Source: Marinobacter sp. JH2
GTDB taxonomy: Bacteria; Pseudomonadota; Gammaproteobacteria; Pseudomonadales; Oleiphilaceae
Reading direction: 5' to 3'
Assembly: GCF_004353225.1 (NCBI RefSeq)
Contig: NZ_CP037934.1
Span: 558,001 to 622,000, forward strand
Length of the DNA stretch: 64,000 nucleotides
Positions within the stretch are counted from its first letter, which is position 1, and every line of letters begins with the position of its first letter. The position numbers and the translations under genes were made by a program. The notes beneath the pieces are model-generated. The model saw nothing but the letters and a program-made list of their open reading frames with translations, searched no databases and was not told where the DNA came from. Positions 1 through 9,034 of this stretch are shown piece by piece.

Positions 1-218
1 TGGTAGACGCAGTTATGCAGGACAACCCTGAGGCCGAAGTGCAGCACCAACCGGCCATGATCCGAATTGAGGCTGAGAAGCGCCTCGTTATCAACCGGGA
101 AACAATGGAAGAAACGCTCGGCCGCGAATGGGATGTTCAGGAAATGTTGATCGATGTGATCAGTATTGGCGGCAATGTCGACGAAGACGACGACCACTTC
201 ATTCTTCAGTGGAACTGA
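1..218 (+). CDS. dmpM: Phenol hydroxylase regulatory (coupling) component, 5' end missing
   Basis: Small cofactor-free effector protein of the multicomponent phenol hydroxylase. In this family it binds the diiron oxygenase and controls oxygen activation. The open frame runs in from the left edge (codons begin at base 3), so about the first 18-20 residues lie outside the window; the ATG at 15 is internal. The visible part carries the conserved 'NPEAEVQHQPAMIRIEAE' core and the acidic C-terminus 'GGNVDEDDDHF', both typical of DmpM. It ends 14 bp before dmpN, as expected for a polycistronic dmp operon whose dmpK and dmpL genes and promoter would lie upstream. Identification is firm; only the N-terminus is unseen. 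Confidence 0.93.
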   Translation, partial: VDAVMQDNPEAEVQHQPAMIRIEAEKRLVINRETMEETLGREWDVQEMLIDVISIGGNVDEDDDHFILQWN

Positions 219-232
219 TTGGGAGATCCAGC

Positions 233-1777
233 ATGGCTATCAAAAACAAGAAACTGAACCTTAAAGATAAATACCAGTACCTCACGCGTGATATGGCGTG
301 GGAGCCCACGTATCAGAAAAAAGAAGACATCTACCCGGATGAGCAGTTTGAGGGTATCAAGATTACCGACTGGTCGCAGTGGGAGGATCCGTTCCGCCTG
401 ACAATGGACGCCTATTGGAAATATCAGGCCGAGAAAGAAAAGAAACTCTATGCAATTTTCGACGCTTTTGCGCAGAACAACGGCCATCAGAATATTTCGG
501 ATGCCCGTTACGTTAACGCGCTGAAACTGTTCCTCTCCGGAGTCTCGCCGCTCGAGTATGCAGCTTTTCAGGGCTATGCACGAGTTGGACGTCAGTTTAG
601 TGGAGCCGGTGCGCGGGTGGCTTGCCAGTTGCAAGCTATTGATGAGCTGCGTCACTCCCAGACTCAGCAGCATGCGATGAGCCATTACAACAAGCACTTC
701 AATGGTCTGCACGATGCGTCGCACCAGCATGACCGAGTCTGGTTCCTCTCGGTTCCCAAGTCATTCTTTGACGATGCCCGGTCTGCTGGTCCATTTGAGT
801 TCCTAACTGCAATTTCATTCTCGTTCGAATATGTGCTGACTAACTTACTGTTCGTGCCATTTATGTCAGGGGCGGCCTATAACGGCGATATGGCAACGGT
901 CACTTTCGGGTTTTCTGCGCAGTCGGATGAAGCCCGACATATGACACTTGGCCTTGAGGTGATCAAGTTCATCCTTGAACAGCACGAAGACAACGTGCCC
1001 ATCATTCAGCGGTGGATCGACAAGTGGTTCTGGCGCGGCTTCCGTCTGCTGAGTCTGGTGGGAATGATGATGGACTACATGCTGCCTAATAAAGTGATGT
1101 CCTGGTCGGAAGCGTGGGAGGTCTACTACGAGCAGAACGGGGGGGCCTTGTTCAAGGACTTGGAGCGCTATGGCATTCGTCCGCCTAAGTACCAGGATGT
1201 TGCCAACGCTGCTAAGGATCATGTTAGCCATCAGGCATGGAGCACCTTCTATCAGTACAGTCAGGCGACCAATTTCCATACTTGGATGCCCGAAGAAGAA
1301 GAGATGGCTTGGTTGTCCGAGAAGTATCCGGAAACCTTCGACAAGTACTATCGTGCGCGTTTTGAACACTGGGACAAAGAGCATAAACAAGGACGTCGTT
1401 TCTATAACAACACGCTTCCTCAGCTCTGCCAGGTGTGTCAGATACCGGTCATGTTCACAGAAAAGGATGACCCGACCGTGTTTAGCCATCGTCAGATTAA
1501 GCACGAAGGTGAGCGCTATCATTTCTGCTCAGATGGTTGCTGCGACATTTTCAAGAATGAGCCCGAAAAATACATCCAAGCGTGGCTGCCCGTGCACCAG
1601 ATCTATCAGGGCAACTGCGGTGGTGCCGATGTCCCAACAGTGGTTGAAAAGTACTACCACATCAATCTTGGTGTCGACAATTTGGAATATCACGGGTCAC
1701 CTGATCATGAGCGCTGGCTGGATATCAAAGGCCTGAAACCATTGAAGTCGAGCAGTGCCAAAAAGAGCGCTGCCTGA
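233..1777 (+). CDS. dmpN: Phenol hydroxylase large (alpha) oxygenase subunit
   Basis: Catalytic diiron subunit that hydroxylates phenol to catechol. The 514-residue product matches the family length. First-half iron ligands are visible as Glu108 in 'SPLEYAAFQGYARVG' and Glu138/His141 in 'AIDELRHSQTQ'; the second half has 'SDEARHMTLG' (E-x2-H). The C-terminus carries the YHS-like Cys-rich segment usual in this subunit ('CQVCQIPVMF' and 'FCSDGCCDIF'). The ATG at 233 was chosen over the longer open frame from 128 because its protein starts like DmpN and the upstream frame overlaps dmpM. It works with DmpL, M, O and P. Confidence 0.96.
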   Translation: MAIKNKKLNLKDKYQYLTRDMAWEPTYQKKEDIYPDEQFEGIKITDWSQWEDPFRLTMDAYWKYQAEKEKKLYAIFDAFAQNNGHQNISDARYVNALKLFLSGVSPLEYAAFQGYARVGRQFSGAGARVACQLQAIDELRHSQTQQHAMSHYNKHFNGLHDASHQHDRVWFLSVPKSFFDDARSAGPFEFLTAISFSFEYVLTNLLFVPFMSGAAYNGDMATVTFGFSAQSDEARHMTLGLEVIKFILEQHEDNVPIIQRWIDKWFWRGFRLLSLVGMMMDYMLPNKVMSWSEAWEVYYEQNGGALFKDLERYGIRPPKYQDVANAAKDHVSHQAWSTFYQYSQATNFHTWMPEEEEMAWLSEKYPETFDKYYRARFEHWDKEHKQGRRFYNNTLPQLCQVCQIPVMFTEKDDPTVFSHRQIKHEGERYHFCSDGCCDIFKNEPEKYIQAWLPVHQIYQGNCGGADVPTVVEKYYHINLGVDNLEYHGSPDHERWLDIKGLKPLKSSSAKKSAA

Positions 1778-1786
1778 TCTGATTTT

Positions 1787-1816
1787 CCCGCCCTGCGGGT
1801 ATCGAGTCGGGGCGGG
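1787..1816 (+). other. Intercistronic hairpin between dmpN and dmpO
   Basis: CCCGCCC (1787-1793) pairs perfectly with GGGCGGG (1810-1816) across a 16-nt loop; a shorter alternative, CCCGC/GCGGG, lies inside it. No T-run follows and dmpO starts 25 bp downstream with a good AAGGAG, so a full terminator is unlikely. It may protect or tune the long dmpN message. This is inference from base pairing only. Confidence 0.35.
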
Positions 1817-1841
1817 GTTCTATAACAAGAAGGAGAACATC

Positions 1842-2201
1842 ATGAGTGTTAACGCCATATCTGAGTACCGCGCAGAACCCAAAGACCGCGTTGAGAATTT
1901 CAATGGCATGCAGTTGCTGTATGTCTATTGGCCTCATCATCTTATGTTCTGTGCACCCTTCGCCTTGCTGGTTGCGCCCGACATGACGTTTGGGACGTTT
2001 GTAGAGGATGTGCTTAAGCCTGCTGTTGCAGCGCATCCGGACGCTGAAAAAGCGGATTTCATGAATGCCCAATGGCGCCTCAACGAAGAGGTCTTTACTC
2101 CGGATCACGCGGCTACGCTGATCGATAACGGTATTGACCACAAGAGCATGCTGACAATAACCACTCCGGGCTTGGAAGGTATCCGGGGTTCTGCATCCTG
2201 A
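1842..2201 (+). CDS. dmpO: Phenol hydroxylase small oxygenase subunit
   Basis: Gamma subunit of the phenol hydroxylase oxygenase, structural rather than catalytic in the family. The 119-residue product begins 'MSVNAISEYRAEPKDRVEN' and contains 'YVYWPHHLMFCAPF' and 'FMNAQWRLNEEVFTPD', a pattern recognised from DmpO/PhhO. The ATG at 1842 follows AAGGAG by 7 bases; the longer open frame from 1755 overlaps dmpN and is rejected. dmpP starts 10 bp after the stop, so translation is probably coupled. Confidence 0.92.
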   Translation: MSVNAISEYRAEPKDRVENFNGMQLLYVYWPHHLMFCAPFALLVAPDMTFGTFVEDVLKPAVAAHPDAEKADFMNAQWRLNEEVFTPDHAATLIDNGIDHKSMLTITTPGLEGIRGSAS

Positions 2202-2211
2202 GGGCTGAGCC

Positions 2212-3273
2212 ATGAGCTACACAGTGACCATCGAGCCAATCGGCGAACAGATAGAAGTTGAAGAAGGTCAAACTATTTTGCAGGCAGCGCTGCGTCATGG
2301 AGTGTGGTTGCCATTTGCCTGCGGCCATGGCACCTGCGCAACTTGTAAAGTCCAAGTGGTCGACGGTGATGTGGATGTAGGTGAGGCCTCATCGTTTGCG
2401 TTAATGGACAGTGAGCGCGAGGAAGGTAAGGTTCTGGCCTGCTGCGCCACACTTGAAAGTGATGTCACCATCGAAGCGGATATTGACGTTGACGAAGACT
2501 TTGAGGGCTATCCCGTTGAGGACTATCAGGCGACTGTCATTGATATCGTCGACCTGTCGCCGACCATCAAGGGAGTACACCTCAAACTCGACCGCGGGAT
2601 GACCTTTCAGGCGGGCCAATATATCAACCTTGACTTGCCAGGCGTTGAAGGGGTGAGAGCCTTTTCCTTGGCCAACCCTCCCAGTCGCCCAGACGAAGTT
2701 GAATTGCATGTCCGCCTCGTCGAGGGCGGTGCAGCGACTAGCTACATTCATCAGCAGTTGAAAGAGGGCGACACATTGAACCTTTCAGGCCCTTATGGGC
2801 AGTTCTTTGTGCGCAGTTCACAGCCGGGAGATCTTATTTTCATTGCGGGTGGCTCGGGTCTTTCAAGTCCCCAGTCGATGATTCTGAACCTGCTTGAGCA
2901 GGGTGATAAACGACAAATCGTGCTTTTCCAAGGTGCCCGTAACCGGGCAGAGCTCTATAACTACGAGCTTTTCGAAGGAATGGCTCGGGATCATGAGAAC
3001 TTCACCTATGTGCCAGCGCTGAGTCAGGCTGATGAGGATGTCAGTTGGCAAGGATTCAGAGGGTACGTTCACGATGCGGCATCGGCCCATTTTGAAGGGC
3101 GGTTCTCTGGTCGGAAAGCCTATATGTGCGGGCCGCCTCCAATGATTGACGCAGCGATTACCGCCTTGATGCAAGGTCGCTTGTTTGAACGGGATATCTT
3201 CATGGAGAAATTCCTAACGGCGGCGGACGGCGCGGACGATGTTCAAAAGTCTGCCTTGTTCAAGAAGATATAA
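2212..3273 (+). CDS. dmpP: Phenol hydroxylase NADH reductase component
   Basis: Cytoplasmic reductase passing electrons from NADH through FAD and a plant-type [2Fe-2S] cluster to the DmpN diiron site. The 353-residue product has an N-terminal ferredoxin domain with ligands Cys37, Cys42, Cys45 and Cys77 ('FACGHGTCATC', 'LACC'). A ferredoxin-NADP reductase-type FAD domain follows, with 'RAFSLANPP' (R-x-[FY]-S motif), then an NAD domain with 'IAGGSGLSSPQSM' and the C-terminal 'YMCGPPPMIDAA'. Length and domain order are those of DmpP. It sits 10 bp after dmpO and 11 bp before dmpQ. Confidence 0.95.
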   Translation: MSYTVTIEPIGEQIEVEEGQTILQAALRHGVWLPFACGHGTCATCKVQVVDGDVDVGEASSFALMDSEREEGKVLACCATLESDVTIEADIDVDEDFEGYPVEDYQATVIDIVDLSPTIKGVHLKLDRGMTFQAGQYINLDLPGVEGVRAFSLANPPSRPDEVELHVRLVEGGAATSYIHQQLKEGDTLNLSGPYGQFFVRSSQPGDLIFIAGGSGLSSPQSMILNLLEQGDKRQIVLFQGARNRAELYNYELFEGMARDHENFTYVPALSQADEDVSWQGFRGYVHDAASAHFEGRFSGRKAYMCGPPPMIDAAITALMQGRLFERDIFMEKFLTAADGADDVQKSALFKKI

Positions 3274-3284
3274 CGGGGTGCGCC

Positions 3285-3581
3285 ATGGCCGATTCGTACC
3301 AAATTACGGAGACGCGCAGTGGAATGACATTCCGCTGCACTGAAGAGCAGAGTGTCCTCGTCGCGATGACGCGGCAGGGATGCAACTGTGTACCGGTTGG
3401 TTGCAAGGGCGGAGGCTGCGGTTTTTGCAAAGTTGTGGTTCTCAGCGGGGAGTATGAGTGCGGAAAGATGAGCAAGCTCCATGCGCCGCCAGAAGCCATA
3501 CAGCAGGGAAAAGTATTGGCCTGTCGCATTTATCCGCTCACGGATTTGGTCATTGAGCATCGCGCTGAGCCTGGTGATTAG
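3285..3581 (+). CDS. dmpQ: Chloroplast-type ferredoxin for catechol dioxygenase reactivation
   Basis: Small [2Fe-2S] protein of the XylT/DmpQ group, which in this family re-reduces the active-site iron of catechol 2,3-dioxygenase after oxidative inactivation by substituted catechols. The 98-residue product has likely ligands Cys40, Cys45 and Cys48 ('GCKGGGCGFC') and Cys80 ('VLACRIYP'). Its place between dmpP and dmpB is the classical one. The ATG at 3285 directly follows dmpP; no other start is plausible. Confidence 0.9.
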   Translation: MADSYQITETRSGMTFRCTEEQSVLVAMTRQGCNCVPVGCKGGGCGFCKVVVLSGEYECGKMSKLHAPPEAIQQGKVLACRIYPLTDLVIEHRAEPGD

Positions 3582-3725
3582 ACAGACGGGTTAGCTTGGA
3601 GTCTTCAAATGCGAGTTTTGGCCCTATTTTACCGGATAAGGATCGCTATGCTGAGTTGAATGCGAAGTCTTAGTAAGTAACTGATTCACATCTTAAATAA
3701 AAACAATAGTAATGAGGTTATTGTC

Positions 3726-4649
3726 ATGAGAAAAGGTGTAATTCGTCCTGGGCACGTCCAAATTCGCGTACTCGATATGGGTGAAGCGATTAGGCACTAC
3801 ACAGACCTTTTGGGTTTGATTGAAATGGACCGTGACGATCAGGGGCGGGTCTATCTAAAAGGTTGGACGGAAGTTGATAAGTTTTCTGTTGTCCTGCGCG
3901 AAGCCGATGAGCCAGGTATGGATTTCATGGGTTTTAAATGTATGAGCGAAGAGGTTGTCGATCAACTCCGCGAAGAACTGATCACGTTCGGTTGTGAGGT
4001 TGAGGAGGTTTCTGAGGAGGAGCTGAAAGACTGCGGGCGAAGGGTTCGTTTTGTGGCGCCTACTGGTCATACCTTTGAGCTTTTTGCAACCAAAAAGCAA
4101 ACTGGGAAATGGGGGGTCGGCAATCACAATCCAGAGGCATGGCCCCGTGGTCTGGAGGGTATGAAAGCCACCCGTTTTGACCATTGTCTGTTGTACGGTC
4201 CCAACCTGGATGAAACCTTAAATCTTTTCCGTGATGTGCTCGGTTTTGACTTGGCCGAGCAGGTGATGGCACCGGACGGAAAGCGGGCAGCACAGTTCCT
4301 AACCGTGAGCATGAAGGCCCATGATGTTGCCTTTATTCATCACGAAGAGCTGGGCAAATTCCACCACGCCTCTTTCTTTCTGGAAACCTGGCAGGATGTT
4401 CTCAAAGCCGCCGATCTGCTGACGATGACAGACACCCCGATCGACATTGGGCCGACACGTCACGGGCTGACCCACGGCCAGACTATTTACTTTTTTGACT
4501 CCTCTGGAAACCGTAATGAAGTGTTTACGGGTGGAGATTACCACTACCCGGACCACGAGCCCGTAACCTGGGGTGCGGAAGAGCTGGGCAAGGCAATCTT
4601 CTACCACGACCGAGAGCTTAACGAACGTTTCCTGACCGTGCTCACTTAA
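3726..4649 (+). CDS. dmpB: Catechol 2,3-dioxygenase
   Basis: Extradiol ring-cleavage enzyme (non-haem Fe(II)) converting catechol to 2-hydroxymuconic semialdehyde. The 307-residue product has two vicinal-oxygen-chelate halves. The iron-binding half shows '[14 protein letters not shown]' (first His), '[11 protein letters not shown]' (second His) and '[14 protein letters not shown]' (Glu ligand), the family signature. A 144-bp gap precedes the gene, longer than elsewhere in the operon, and is AT-rich near the start, so an internal promoter or processing site is possible, though no clear box is seen. A weak GAGG precedes the ATG. Confidence 0.96.
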   Translation: MRKGVIRPGHVQIRVLDMGEAIRHYTDLLGLIEMDRDDQGRVYLKGWTEVDKFSVVLREADEPGMDFMGFKCMSEEVVDQLREELITFGCEVEEVSEEELKDCGRRVRFVAPTGHTFELFATKKQTGKWGVGNHNPEAWPRGLEGMKATRFDHCLLYGPNLDETLNLFRDVLGFDLAEQVMAPDGKRAAQFLTVSMKAHDVAFIHHEELGKFHHASFFLETWQDVLKAADLLTMTDTPIDIGPTRHGLTHGQTIYFFDSSGNRNEVFTGGDYHYPDHEPVTWGAEELGKAIFYHDRELNERFLTVLT

Positions 4650-4675
4650 CCCGTATGGATTTTGGGGAGAAACTT

Positions 4676-4867
4676 ATGCCGATTGCACAGCTTTATATTA
4701 TTGAAGGTCGAAGTGATGAACAGAAGGAAGCGCTGATTCGTGAAGTGACGGAGGCGATGTCCCGCTCACTTGAGGCCCCTGTAGAGCGAATACGGGTGAT
4801 GATTACAGAAATGCCCAAGCAGCACTTCGGGATCGCAGGCCAATCTGCAGTAAAGCTCGGACGCTGA
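4676..4867 (+). CDS. dmpI: 4-Oxalocrotonate tautomerase
   Basis: Converts the enol form of 4-oxalocrotonate to its keto form after DmpC. The start at 4676 is decided by chemistry: the enzyme needs an N-terminal proline after Met removal, and this ATG gives 'MPIAQLYIIEGR', whereas the in-frame ATG at 4655 would bury it. Catalytic Pro1, Arg11, Arg39 and Phe50 (numbered without Met) are all in place, and the 62-residue mature length is standard. Its position just after dmpB differs from the Pseudomonas pVI150 order, where dmpI is last. Confidence 0.93.
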   Translation: MPIAQLYIIEGRSDEQKEALIREVTEAMSRSLEAPVERIRVMITEMPKQHFGIAGQSAVKLGR

Positions 4868-4907
4868 TTTCAGGCTATTTCCAACAATTACAAAAAAGGA
4901 AACATCA

Positions 4908-5801
4908 ATGAAATATAAAAATGCAATCGCTCTTGCCACTTTGTTGGCCGGAGCCACAGGTGGATCCCCTTTGCTCGCTGCCAACGGACACTATGTACCC
5001 GGTGTAGAAGGCATTGACGGGCCTGCAGTGCCCCCACCCGGGGCGTACTATCGTGGCTATCTGGTGCATTACGATATAGACAACCTGAGAGGCGGCCAGG
5101 GAACCAAAGCCCCAGGGGGAAACACGGGTGAGGTTACGGCGCTGGCTAATCGGTTTATCTGGATCACAGATGAAACATTTTTGGGAGCTACTTACGGCGT
5201 AGAGCTGATTGTTCCGCTGCAACATACCTCACTTGATTTTGAAGGGTTGGGCGTTCGGGACAGCGACAGCGGTTTGGGGGACGTTTTCGTTGGTCCGATT
5301 GTGCTGGGCTGGCACGGACAACAGTGGGATGCGGTTTTTGCGGCGGGTCATTGGTTTGACACCGCAAGCTATGAGCCCACCGAGCCCGCATCCATAGGCA
5401 AAGGTTATGGTACTACCATGCTGACGCTGGGTGGATCTTGGCATATTGATGCCGACAAACGCTGGTCTGTTTCAACACTGTCCCGTTACGAGATCAAGAC
5501 CGAAGTCGAAAACAGTGATGTTACACCTGGAAACAGTTATCTAATTGAGTGGGCTCTGAACCATCGCCTGGATAGCGGCCTGAACGTCGGATTGGTGGGC
5601 TACGAAGCATGGCAGTTTGAACAGGATAGTGGCGCTGGCGCGGGTCCAGACAAAGCTGAAAAACATGCCCTGGGCGCGGAGGTGGGATACTTCTGGCCAA
5701 GTTACGGAGTGGGCTTAAACGGCGCTTTATATCACGAGTACAACAATAAAACAGGTCCGGAAGGGCAGCTTTTGCGCCTTCAGCTAACCAAGATGTTTTA
5801 A
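4908..5801 (+). CDS. Outer-membrane protein of phenol meta-pathway family
   Basis: Predicted 297-residue outer-membrane beta-barrel. The first roughly 24 residues form a Sec signal peptide ('MKYKNAIALATLLAG...LAAN'). The rest alternates polar and aromatic stretches, with an early 'YRGYLVHYDIDNLRGG' and a C-terminal Phe ('RLQLTKMF'), both typical of barrels. It resembles the Phenol_MetA_deg (SphA-like) family found in aromatic-degradation operons and presumed to help hydrophobic substrates cross the outer membrane. It lies between dmpI and dmpC with short gaps, so it is probably co-transcribed. The transport role is inferred from context. Confidence 0.82.
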   Translation: MKYKNAIALATLLAGATGGSPLLAANGHYVPGVEGIDGPAVPPPGAYYRGYLVHYDIDNLRGGQGTKAPGGNTGEVTALANRFIWITDETFLGATYGVELIVPLQHTSLDFEGLGVRDSDSGLGDVFVGPIVLGWHGQQWDAVFAAGHWFDTASYEPTEPASIGKGYGTTMLTLGGSWHIDADKRWSVSTLSRYEIKTEVENSDVTPGNSYLIEWALNHRLDSGLNVGLVGYEAWQFEQDSGAGAGPDKAEKHALGAEVGYFWPSYGVGLNGALYHEYNNKTGPEGQLLRLQLTKMF

Positions 5802-5831
5802 GACAGACGACGCTAACAAGAAAGGTGAGCC

Positions 5832-7289
5832 ATGCAAGAGTTTAAGCATTTTATCAATGGTGAATATGTGGCCTCGGCCGCTGGCAAGACATTTGAAAAT
5901 CGTTGTCCTGTCGATAACAGCCTCATTGGCCAGGTGCATGAGGCGGGTGAACTGGAAGTTGATGCCGCTGTCCGAGCCGCCAAAGCTGCGTTGAAAGGTC
6001 CTTGGGGCAAGTTGACCCAGAAAGAACGCTCCACAATGTTGCACAAGATCGCCGATCGAATTAATGAGCGTTTTGACGAATTCTTAGAAGCAGAGTGTCG
6101 AGATACCGGTAAACCTCGCTCGATGGCCAGTCACATCGACATTCCTCGTGGTGCGGCCAACTTTAAAGAGTTTGCTGACAGCTTGAATCATCCGACTGAG
6201 GGGTTCCGTATGGAGACCCCGGATGGCACCGGTGCCATCAATGTAGGTCAGCGAACCCCTAAAGGCGTGATTGCCGTTGTTTCTCCCTGGAATCTACCGT
6301 TGCTACTGATGACGTTTAAGGTTGGCCCCGCGCTGGCGTGCGGTAATACGGTGGTTGTTAAGCCGTCAGAAGAAACGCCTGCTACGGCTACGTTATTGGG
6401 TGAAGTGATGAATGAGTGTGGCGTACCGGCGGGCGTGTTCAACGTGGTGCACGGTTTTGGTCCTGACTCGGCAGGTGCTTTCCTGACCACTCATCCCTTG
6501 GTTGATGCCATAACGTTTACCGGTGAAACCCGCACCGGAGAAATTATTATGAAGGCTGCCGCGGTAGGGCTGCGCAACGTCTCGATGGAGTGTGGCGGTA
6601 AAAACCCCGGCATTGTGTTTGCCGACTGTGATCTCGAAAAAGCTGTTGCTGGCACCATGCGCTCAGCGTTTGTTAACTGTGGCCAGGTTTGTCTGGGTAC
6701 AGAAAGGATCTATGTGGAACGGCCGATTTATGATCGGTTCCTCGCTCGAATGAAGGAAGAAGTGGCGAAGCTGAAGCTCGGTAGGCCAGAAGATCCTGAC
6801 GCTAACTTCGGACCTTTGGTCAGCCTTGAACATCGAGATAAAGTTAAAAGTTATTACGACCTTGCTAGAGAGGAAGGGGCAACGGTTGAGGTCGGCGGTG
6901 ACATCCCGGATATGGGCGCCGAGCTGAATGACGGTGCCTGGATCGAGCCAACGATATGGACCGGTTTGCCTGAAAATGCTCGCGTTATCCGCGAAGAAAT
7001 CTTTGGTCCCTGCTGCCATATTCGTCCATTTGATACCGAAGAAGAAGCGATCGCCCTGGCGAACAATACCGATTACGGCCTGGCCTGCGCGATTTGGACT
7101 GAAAATTCTTCTCGTGCAATCCGAGTGGCTGAACAGATGGAAGTAGGTCTGGCGTGGGTGAACTCTTGGTTCTTGCGAGATCTTCGTACCTCATTTGGTG
7201 GAGCTAAACAGTCTGGACTGGGCCGTGAGGGTGGAGTGCATGGGCTTGAGTTTTACTCCGAAACTAAAAACATCTGCATCAAACTCTGA
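5832..7289 (+). CDS. dmpC: 2-Hydroxymuconic semialdehyde dehydrogenase
   Basis: NAD-dependent aldehyde dehydrogenase oxidising the ring-cleavage product to 2-hydroxymuconate (4-oxalocrotonate enol). The 485-residue product has the aldehyde dehydrogenase landmarks: 'VVSPWNLPLLL' (Asn), the general-base motif 'MECGGKNPGIVF' (Glu) and the nucleophile in 'FVNCGQVCLGTERIYV'. Start at 5832 follows GAAAGGTGAG. It commits the pathway to the oxalocrotonate branch, consistent with dmpI, dmpH and dmpE being present and dmpD absent. Confidence 0.94.
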   Translation: MQEFKHFINGEYVASAAGKTFENRCPVDNSLIGQVHEAGELEVDAAVRAAKAALKGPWGKLTQKERSTMLHKIADRINERFDEFLEAECRDTGKPRSMASHIDIPRGAANFKEFADSLNHPTEGFRMETPDGTGAINVGQRTPKGVIAVVSPWNLPLLLMTFKVGPALACGNTVVVKPSEETPATATLLGEVMNECGVPAGVFNVVHGFGPDSAGAFLTTHPLVDAITFTGETRTGEIIMKAAAVGLRNVSMECGGKNPGIVFADCDLEKAVAGTMRSAFVNCGQVCLGTERIYVERPIYDRFLARMKEEVAKLKLGRPEDPDANFGPLVSLEHRDKVKSYYDLAREEGATVEVGGDIPDMGAELNDGAWIEPTIWTGLPENARVIREEIFGPCCHIRPFDTEEEAIALANNTDYGLACAIWTENSSRAIRVAEQMEVGLAWVNSWFLRDLRTSFGGAKQSGLGREGGVHGLEFYSETKNICIKL

Positions 7290-7298
7290 GGAAGGGAA

Positions 7299-8084
7299 AT
7301 GGATAAGCAACAGATTCAGTCCTGTGGTGATGAACTCTACCAAGCTATGCTCACCCGCACGGCTGTGCGCCCGCTGACTGAGCGTTTTAGCGATATCACC
7401 ATTGAGGATGCTTACAACATATCTCTCCGAATTCTGGAGCGCCGTACCGAGTCCGGAGAAAAGGTGATCGGTAAAAAAATCGGACTCACCTCCAAGGCTG
7501 TGCAAAACATGCTTAAGGTTGGTCAGCCTGACTTCGGCTACCTAACAGACAAAATGGCTTTTAGCCAAGGCGAGGAAGTCCAGATATCGGATCGCCTGAT
7601 GCAGCCCAAGGCTGAAGGCGAAATCGCGTTCATCCTGAAAAAAGATCTGATGGGGCCAGGGTTGACGGCAGCTGACGTACTGGCGGCAACCGATTGTGTG
7701 CTCCCTTGTTTCGAGGTGGTCGACTCCCGGATCGAAAACTGGGAAATAAAAATTCAGGACACCGTGGCTGACAATGCCTCCTGCGGCGTTTTTCTGCTGG
7801 GCGATAGGGCTGTGAATCCACGTAAGGTGGACCTGGCGACCTGCGGCATGGTGGTTGAAAAAAATGGGTCAATCATCAGCACCGGAGCAGGCGCTGCGGC
7901 TTTGGGTAGCCCGGTTACCTGTGTGACATGGCTGGCAAACACTTTGGGGCAATTTGGAATTCCGCTGAAAGCTGGGGAAGTGATTTTGTCGGGTTCACTG
8001 GTGCCATTAGAGCCTGTCCAGGCGGGCGACTTTATGAGTGTCAGCGTGGGTGGAATTGGCGGTGCGTCCGTCCGTTTTATCTGA
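7299..8084 (+). CDS. dmpE: 2-Oxopent-4-enoate hydratase
   Basis: Adds water to 2-hydroxypenta-2,4-dienoate to give 4-hydroxy-2-oxovalerate; divalent-metal enzyme of the hydratase/decarboxylase superfamily. The 261-residue product shows '[14 protein letters not shown]', '[12 protein letters not shown]' (acidic metal ligands) and '[14 protein letters not shown]', all family motifs. It is a paralogue of DmpH at 10069. The name rests on DmpE-like features such as '[17 protein letters not shown]' and on operon order (C-E-F-G-H); the two activities cannot be separated by motif alone with full certainty. Confidence 0.88.
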   Translation: MDKQQIQSCGDELYQAMLTRTAVRPLTERFSDITIEDAYNISLRILERRTESGEKVIGKKIGLTSKAVQNMLKVGQPDFGYLTDKMAFSQGEEVQISDRLMQPKAEGEIAFILKKDLMGPGLTAADVLAATDCVLPCFEVVDSRIENWEIKIQDTVADNASCGVFLLGDRAVNPRKVDLATCGMVVEKNGSIISTGAGAAALGSPVTCVTWLANTLGQFGIPLKAGEVILSGSLVPLEPVQAGDFMSVSVGGIGGASVRFI

Positions 8085-8113
8085 CCGGCCCCATTGATAA
8101 AAGGAATACGAAT

Positions 8114-9025
8114 ATGAACAAGAAACTTAAAGCCGCCATTATCGGCCCTGGCAACATCGGCACCGACCTACTGATGAAAATGCAGCGCTCCGAGTGGATT
8201 GAGCCGGTCTGGATGGTTGGTATCGATCCCGAGTCTGAAGGGCTCAAGCGCGCCGCCGAGATGGGCATTAAAATTTGCTCCTCTGGGGTGGACGGTATTT
8301 TGGAGCGTATCATCGAGGATGATATCCGCGTTGCTTTTGATGCGACTTCAGCATACGTCCACGCCGAGAACAGTCGTAAGCTAAACGAGCTGGGTGTCAT
8401 TATGGTTGACCTGACACCGGCTGCTGTAGGCCCGTTCTGCGTACCACCGGTGAATTTGGCAGACCATGCCAAGAACTTGGAAATGAACGTCAACATGGTT
8501 ACCTGTGGAGGCCAGGCCACCATACCAATGGTTGCAGCCGTAAGTCGTGTTCAGCCCGTGGCCTATGGAGAAATCATCGCAACTGTGTCTTCACGTTCTG
8601 TGGGGCCGGGTACACGCCAGAATATTGATGAATTCACCCGCACCACTGCTGGCGGCGTGGAAAAAGTGGGCGGCGCCAAAGAAGGTAAAGCAATCATCAT
8701 TATCAATCCGGCTGAGCCACCATTGATGATGCGCGACACCATCCACTGTCTCACTGAAAGTGAGCCAGACCAGACCGCCATTACGGACTCCATTCACGCC
8801 ATGGTAAAGGAAGTGCAAAAGTACGTTCCGGGTTACTCCCTGGTCAATGGGCCAATCTTTGATGGCAATAGGGTCAGTTGTTACATGCAAGTGGAAGGCC
8901 TAGGTGATTTTCTTCCCAAGTACGCTGGCAATCTGGACATCATGACGGCCGCCGGATTACGCACCGCCGAGATGTTTGCAGAAGAAGCAGCAAGTGGGAC
9001 CATCAAACTACCGGCACGCGGCTAA
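8114..9025 (+). CDS. dmpF: Acylating acetaldehyde dehydrogenase
   Basis: Converts acetaldehyde, NAD and CoA to acetyl-CoA, in complex with the aldolase DmpG, which channels the volatile aldehyde. The 303-residue product has an N-terminal Rossmann motif ('[14 protein letters not shown]') and the nucleophilic cysteine in '[14 protein letters not shown]'. The ATG at 8114 follows AAAAGGAATACGAAT; the longer frame from 7928 overlaps dmpE and is rejected. dmpG begins 9 bp after the stop. Confidence 0.95.
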   Translation: MNKKLKAAIIGPGNIGTDLLMKMQRSEWIEPVWMVGIDPESEGLKRAAEMGIKICSSGVDGILERIIEDDIRVAFDATSAYVHAENSRKLNELGVIMVDLTPAAVGPFCVPPVNLADHAKNLEMNVNMVTCGGQATIPMVAAVSRVQPVAYGEIIATVSSRSVGPGTRQNIDEFTRTTAGGVEKVGGAKEGKAIIIINPAEPPLMMRDTIHCLTESEPDQTAITDSIHAMVKEVQKYVPGYSLVNGPIFDGNRVSCYMQVEGLGDFLPKYAGNLDIMTAAGLRTAEMFAEEAASGTIKLPARG

Positions 9026-9034
9026 GCGGGAGAA

